In this document: positions 9,976 through 11,796 of the stretch, piece by piece | Position numbering within the stretch: the stretch's first letter is position 1 | How the letters are laid out: each line of letters starts with the position of its first letter | Source: Gammaproteobacteria bacterium | GTDB taxonomy: Bacteria; Pseudomonadota; Gammaproteobacteria; DSM-19610 | Length of the DNA: 11,796 bases | NCBI GenBank assembly: GCA_011371465.1 | Contig: DRQL01000336.1 | Span: 1 to 11,796, forward strand | Direction of reading: 5' to 3' | Made by a program: the position numbers and the translations under genes | Notes under the pieces: model-generated | What the model was told of the DNA's origin: nothing | The model's input: the letters and a program-made list of their open reading frames with translations, nothing else | Databases searched by the model: none

Positions 9976-10027
9976 AATGTACCAGTACACCCGGCACATT
10001 CCGGTCCCGGGGATATTGACAGTTACG

Positions 10028-10057
10028 AGTATAGTCGCTGAACGCCGGCAGCGTCAG
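10028..10057 (-). promoter_or_regulatory. Putative sigma70-type promoter of xfp
   Basis: On the minus strand CTGACG (10052-10057) resembles a -35 box at 4 of 6 positions. After an 18-base spacer, TATACT (10028-10033) matches the -10 consensus at 5 of 6. A start near 10021 would give an 87-base leader. This lies in the only sizeable gap upstream of xfp. Confidence 0.5.
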
Positions 10058-10085
10058 TGGGCAGCCCTGGCGGGCAGGCGCCACG

Positions 10086-10125
10086 GCCGGGAGCTTCGAG
10101 GCCCCGGCGCGGGACTGGTTCCCGC
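10086..10125 (-). terminator. Two tandem GC-rich stem-loops directly after the oxygenase stop
   Basis: The first stem (10109-10125) pairs GCGGGA with TCCCGC around a 5-base loop and abuts the stop codon. The second (10086-10108) pairs GCCGGG with CCCGGC around 11 bases. Neither is followed by a T-run, so classical intrinsic termination is not supported. They may stabilise the 3' end or help pause polymerase before the xfp promoter. Confidence 0.3.
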
Positions 10126-10872
10126 TCAGTAGATCCTTTTTTCCTTCTCGGTCACCAGCGGCTGTCCGCGCAGCAGCCTTCTGCCCCGCTTCAGCAGCTG
10201 CTTGCGGGGGTTCACATCCTGGAACACTACCAGGAATGCCTTGCGGAACGCGCCCTCGGCACAGCGGATCTCGCGCACGCCGTGCCAGGAATTGCCCTTG
10301 CGACCGAAGATCAGGCTGTGGTTGTCCATGGTCTCCGCACTGATTTCCTCATCGAAATCCTCGAAGGCCGGGCTGGAATCCGTCCTGAAACGGCCGTGGT
10401 CGTCCAGGATCAGGGTCTGGCCGCCCCAGGCCGGATCCCAGTCCCGGTCTGAATTCATGTAAAAGATGTGTGAGCCGAGTTTGCCACGGGAATCACAGTG
10501 TGGTGACACCGTGCAGCCGTTCGGCGTGTAGTGCCAGTGGAAGCGGAAACGGACGTGCCGGTACCCGAGCAGGTCCTTTATGAAGGTGCGGTACAGGTCG
10601 CCGCGGAGTTCATCGACAAAGGCCTGCCAGGGGGCCGGCAGCGCCAGCCCGTCCTCGTATTCCAGCACGTAGCGGTTGTGGCTTTGCTGCCCGTACTTGC
10701 GCTGCTTGCCGAAAAAGGTGGTAAACAGGGAGATATCCGGCATGTTCGCCAGCAACTCATCAAACCCGCTTGCCGTCAACATACCCTGGGGATTGATCCA
10801 GGGATACGGTTTCCGGTTACGGAAATCCTGCGGGTCAATGGAGCGGATCACATCCTCGTTCAGGTAGTACAT
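10126..10872 (-). CDS. 2-oxoglutarate/Fe(II)-dependent oxygenase-like protein
   Basis: A 248-residue soluble protein with the jelly-roll dioxygenase pattern. The iron triad is H125 and D127 in SPHCDSRG plus H197 in NSWHGVREI. R210, 13 residues after the last His, is well placed to bind the 2-oxoglutarate carboxylate (FRKAFLVVF). Between them lie GSHIFYMNSD and WGGQTLILDD, typical core strands of the prolyl-4-hydroxylase-like superfamily. No signal peptide is visible. The substrate is unknown; members of this superfamily hydroxylate proteins, amino acids, lipids or small metabolites. The start at 10872 has no good SD (a GGGG lies 14 bases upstream), so initiation may be weak, but the N-terminal sequence looks like genuine coding. 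It lies 191 bases upstream of xfp on the same strand, and xfp has its own candidate promoter, so no functional link is evident. Confidence 0.8.
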   Translation of the reverse strand: MYYLNEDVIRSIDPQDFRNRKPYPWINPQGMLTASGFDELLANMPDISLFTTFFGKQRKYGQQSHNRYVLEYEDGLALPAPWQAFVDELRGDLYRTFIKDLLGYRHVRFRFHWHYTPNGCTVSPHCDSRGKLGSHIFYMNSDRDWDPAWGGQTLILDDHGRFRTDSSPAFEDFDEEISAETMDNHSLIFGRKGNSWHGVREIRCAEGAFRKAFLVVFQDVNPRKQLLKRGRRLLRGQPLVTEKEKRIY

Positions 10873-10914
10873 ACAACAGTGACCCCGGAAAAATCATTTC
10901 AAGGTAACGTGAAC

Positions 10915-10935
10915 AGTATAAACCCTGCAGGGTTT
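10915..10935 (-). promoter_or_regulatory. Putative oxygenase -10 box with an adjoining perfect palindrome (possible operator)
   Basis: On the minus strand TATACT (10915-10920) is a 5-of-6 match to a -10 box and would place the start about 36 bases before the ATG. The -35 region at the expected distance is poor. Immediately upstream, and sharing one base, is the perfect 16-base palindrome AAACCCTGCAGGGTTT (10920-10935). It fills most of the spacer, where a repressor or an activator could act. It could instead fold as a 6-bp stem with a TGCA loop and serve as a weak terminator for the lipoprotein gene upstream. Confidence 0.4.
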
Positions 10936-10990
10936 GCCGGACTGATAAGCGTAACGCAATTCCCGGCGGGCGGTACTCCGGACAAACGAG

Positions 10991-11007
10991 CCAGAATAAC
11001 ATTCCGG
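10991..11007 (-). terminator. Weak stem-loop after the lipoprotein gene
   Basis: On the minus strand CCGGAAT, loop GTT, ATTCTGG forms a 7-bp stem with one G-T pair, 14 bases past the stop codon. There is no T-run after it, so terminator function is doubtful. Confidence 0.2.
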
Positions 11008-11021
11008 TCCCTGTCGGTACG

Positions 11022-11699
11022 TCAGCCCTGCTCACCCTGATGAGTCGTACGCGCAAGCTCGTCGAGTTCTGCAAGCTGTGCTGCCGCAAGTTCTGCGAGC
11101 ACGGCCTCGCGCGCCTCCGGGGTACGGTCAGGGTCCATGAAGGCGTAGGCAACCACCAGTTCACTGGTGATCCGGTCACTGAGTGCGGCTGTCCCGCCTA
11201 TGCCGGTCACAACGACCAGCACGGTACGCTTTCCATTTGAAAACACGAACGATTTTTTACCGATGTCCGGTGAAGTGGTTGCGGCATTTTCCCCCTCGTC
11301 TTTCCAGTACAGCGCAGCGATTTTCTGTTCCAGTTCGCTGCCCGACATGGAACCTGTATCGAGGATTGCCTGCGCAAGAAAACTCATGTCGACGCCAACG
11401 CCTTTTCGGGTTGCCCCGTTTCCAGAGATGTACCGGCATCTTCCGCCGGCTGAGCCAAAACCACCACTGTCGGGTGTCACTGTTGCATCGCCACCCAACA
11501 AGCGGGCGGCCGTTACCTGGTCCAGCCGGTCACAGGGATCCGGTACGCTGCGTAAAAAATAGCCTTCTCCTGATTTCTCGCTGTCCGGCACTTTGCTATC
11601 AACCCCTGCTTTTACCTGAGCCGTGCTGTTGTCTTCCGGACTCCCGCAAGCGACCAGCATACCGGCAAACAGCAGTACCACCACCCTTGTTGTCAACAT
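11022..11699 (-). CDS. Small predicted lipoprotein with a cysteine pair, function unknown
   Basis: A 225-residue exported lipoprotein. The N-terminus has a short hydrophobic signal (residues 5-17) and a lipobox LVAC with C18 as the lipidated residue. Gly at the next position does not signal inner-membrane retention, so outer-membrane attachment is expected if the gammaproteobacterial Lol rule applies. A low-complexity linker at about 20-45 is followed by a globular part with DPCDRLDQVTAARLLGG at 54-70 and GGRCRYIS at 85-92. C56 and C88 could form a disulfide. This Cys-spacing pattern recalls DUF3558-type lipoproteins, though that is a visual resemblance only. The C-terminus is an Ala/Leu/Glu-rich helix (about 194-217). 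A strong SD, GGGAGGAG at 11705-11712, lies 5 bases before the ATG. No function can be assigned. Confidence 0.8.
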   Translation of the reverse strand: MLTTRVVVLLFAGMLVACGSPEDNSTAQVKAGVDSKVPDSEKSGEGYFLRSVPDPCDRLDQVTAARLLGGDATVTPDSGGFGSAGGRCRYISGNGATRKGVGVDMSFLAQAILDTGSMSGSELEQKIAALYWKDEGENAATTSPDIGKKSFVFSNGKRTVLVVVTGIGGTAALSDRITSELVVAYAFMDPDRTPEAREAVLAELAAAQLAELDELARTTHQGEQG

Positions 11700-11704
11700 T
11701 TTGA

Positions 11705-11712
11705 CTCCTCCC
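11705..11712 (-). promoter_or_regulatory. Strong ribosome binding site of the lipoprotein gene
   Basis: GGGAGGAG on the minus strand, 5 bases before the ATG at 11699, is the best Shine-Dalgarno match in the window and fixes the start. Confidence 0.7.
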
Positions 11713-11776
11713 GATATGGTGTTATCAGATTCCGTAGCGGGCCGACTTTCATCGGACCCCCAAAGGATTTAATACG

Positions 11777-11796
11777 ATGAATCGGTCCGGCAAGCA
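11777..11796 (+). CDS. Possible start of a divergent gene, cut by the window edge
   Basis: An ATG at 11777 is followed by six open codons (MNRSGK). AAAGGA at 11762-11767 lies 9 bases upstream, a usable SD. The gene would be divergent from the lipoprotein gene, with a shared 77-base upstream region that includes an imperfect hairpin at 11742-11755 (CCGA/TCGG). Too short to identify. Confidence 0.3.

Noticed and set aside
10016..10021. Perfect TTGACA -35 box on the plus strand upstream of xfp
   Set aside because: No -10 box at 15-19 bases (the sequence there is near CTGAACG), and no plus-strand gene lies downstream.
9080..10132. 350-codon plus-strand open frame opposite the xfp start
   Set aside because: Antisense to conserved phosphoketolase motifs; Arg/Gln-rich and without any motif.
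10835..10897. Short upstream reading frame overlapping the oxygenase start (MIFPGSLL..., 20 codons)
   Set aside because: No Shine-Dalgarno sequence and no sign of selection; a leader peptide role cannot be supported.

Overview
The window is a compact, GC-rich (roughly 60%) chromosomal stretch from a proteobacterium, most likely a gammaproteobacterium. This placement rests on the AaeA/AaeB-type efflux pair, the long three-domain phosphate acetyltransferase that resembles the E. coli enzyme, and tight operon packing with ATGA overlaps. Genus cannot be read from the sequence. Nothing looks like a prophage, insertion sequence, CRISPR array or RNA gene.

Left two thirds (about 1-7446, + strand): a run of at least five genes with almost no space between them. 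It opens inside an efflux operon: a possible tail of an AaeX/DUF1656 protein, then an AaeA-like HlyD periplasmic adaptor (43-924) and an AaeB-like FUSC inner-membrane protein (933-3128). Sixteen bases later comes phosphate acetyltransferase pta (3145-5241). This overlaps acetate kinase ackA (5238-6443) by 4 bases, and four bases after ackA starts an unrecognised 332-residue protein (6448-7446). No promoter or terminator is visible inside the run, so co-transcription is likely but not proven.

Middle (7541-9934, - strand): a full-length xylulose-5-phosphate/fructose-6-phosphate phosphoketolase, xfp, faces the pta-ackA run convergently. It has its own sigma70-like promoter and an 87-base leader with small inverted repeats. 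Together the three enzymes form a complete acetyl-phosphate node. Xfp makes acetyl-phosphate from sugar phosphates without losing carbon as CO2; Pta turns it into acetyl-CoA; AckA turns it into acetate plus ATP. The neighbouring efflux pair is of a type that exports carboxylic acids, so acid or acetate stress is a plausible common theme (inference).

Right end (10126-11796): a 2-oxoglutarate/Fe(II) oxygenase-like protein (10126-10872, -) with a perfect 16-base palindrome beside its putative -10 box; a small lipoprotein (11022-11699, -); and possibly the first codons of a divergent gene at the right edge.

The most promising undescribed element is the 332-residue protein at the end of the pta-ackA run. 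The 16-base palindrome and the linkage of carboxylate efflux to acetyl-phosphate metabolism come next. I did not find an obviously new multi-gene system.
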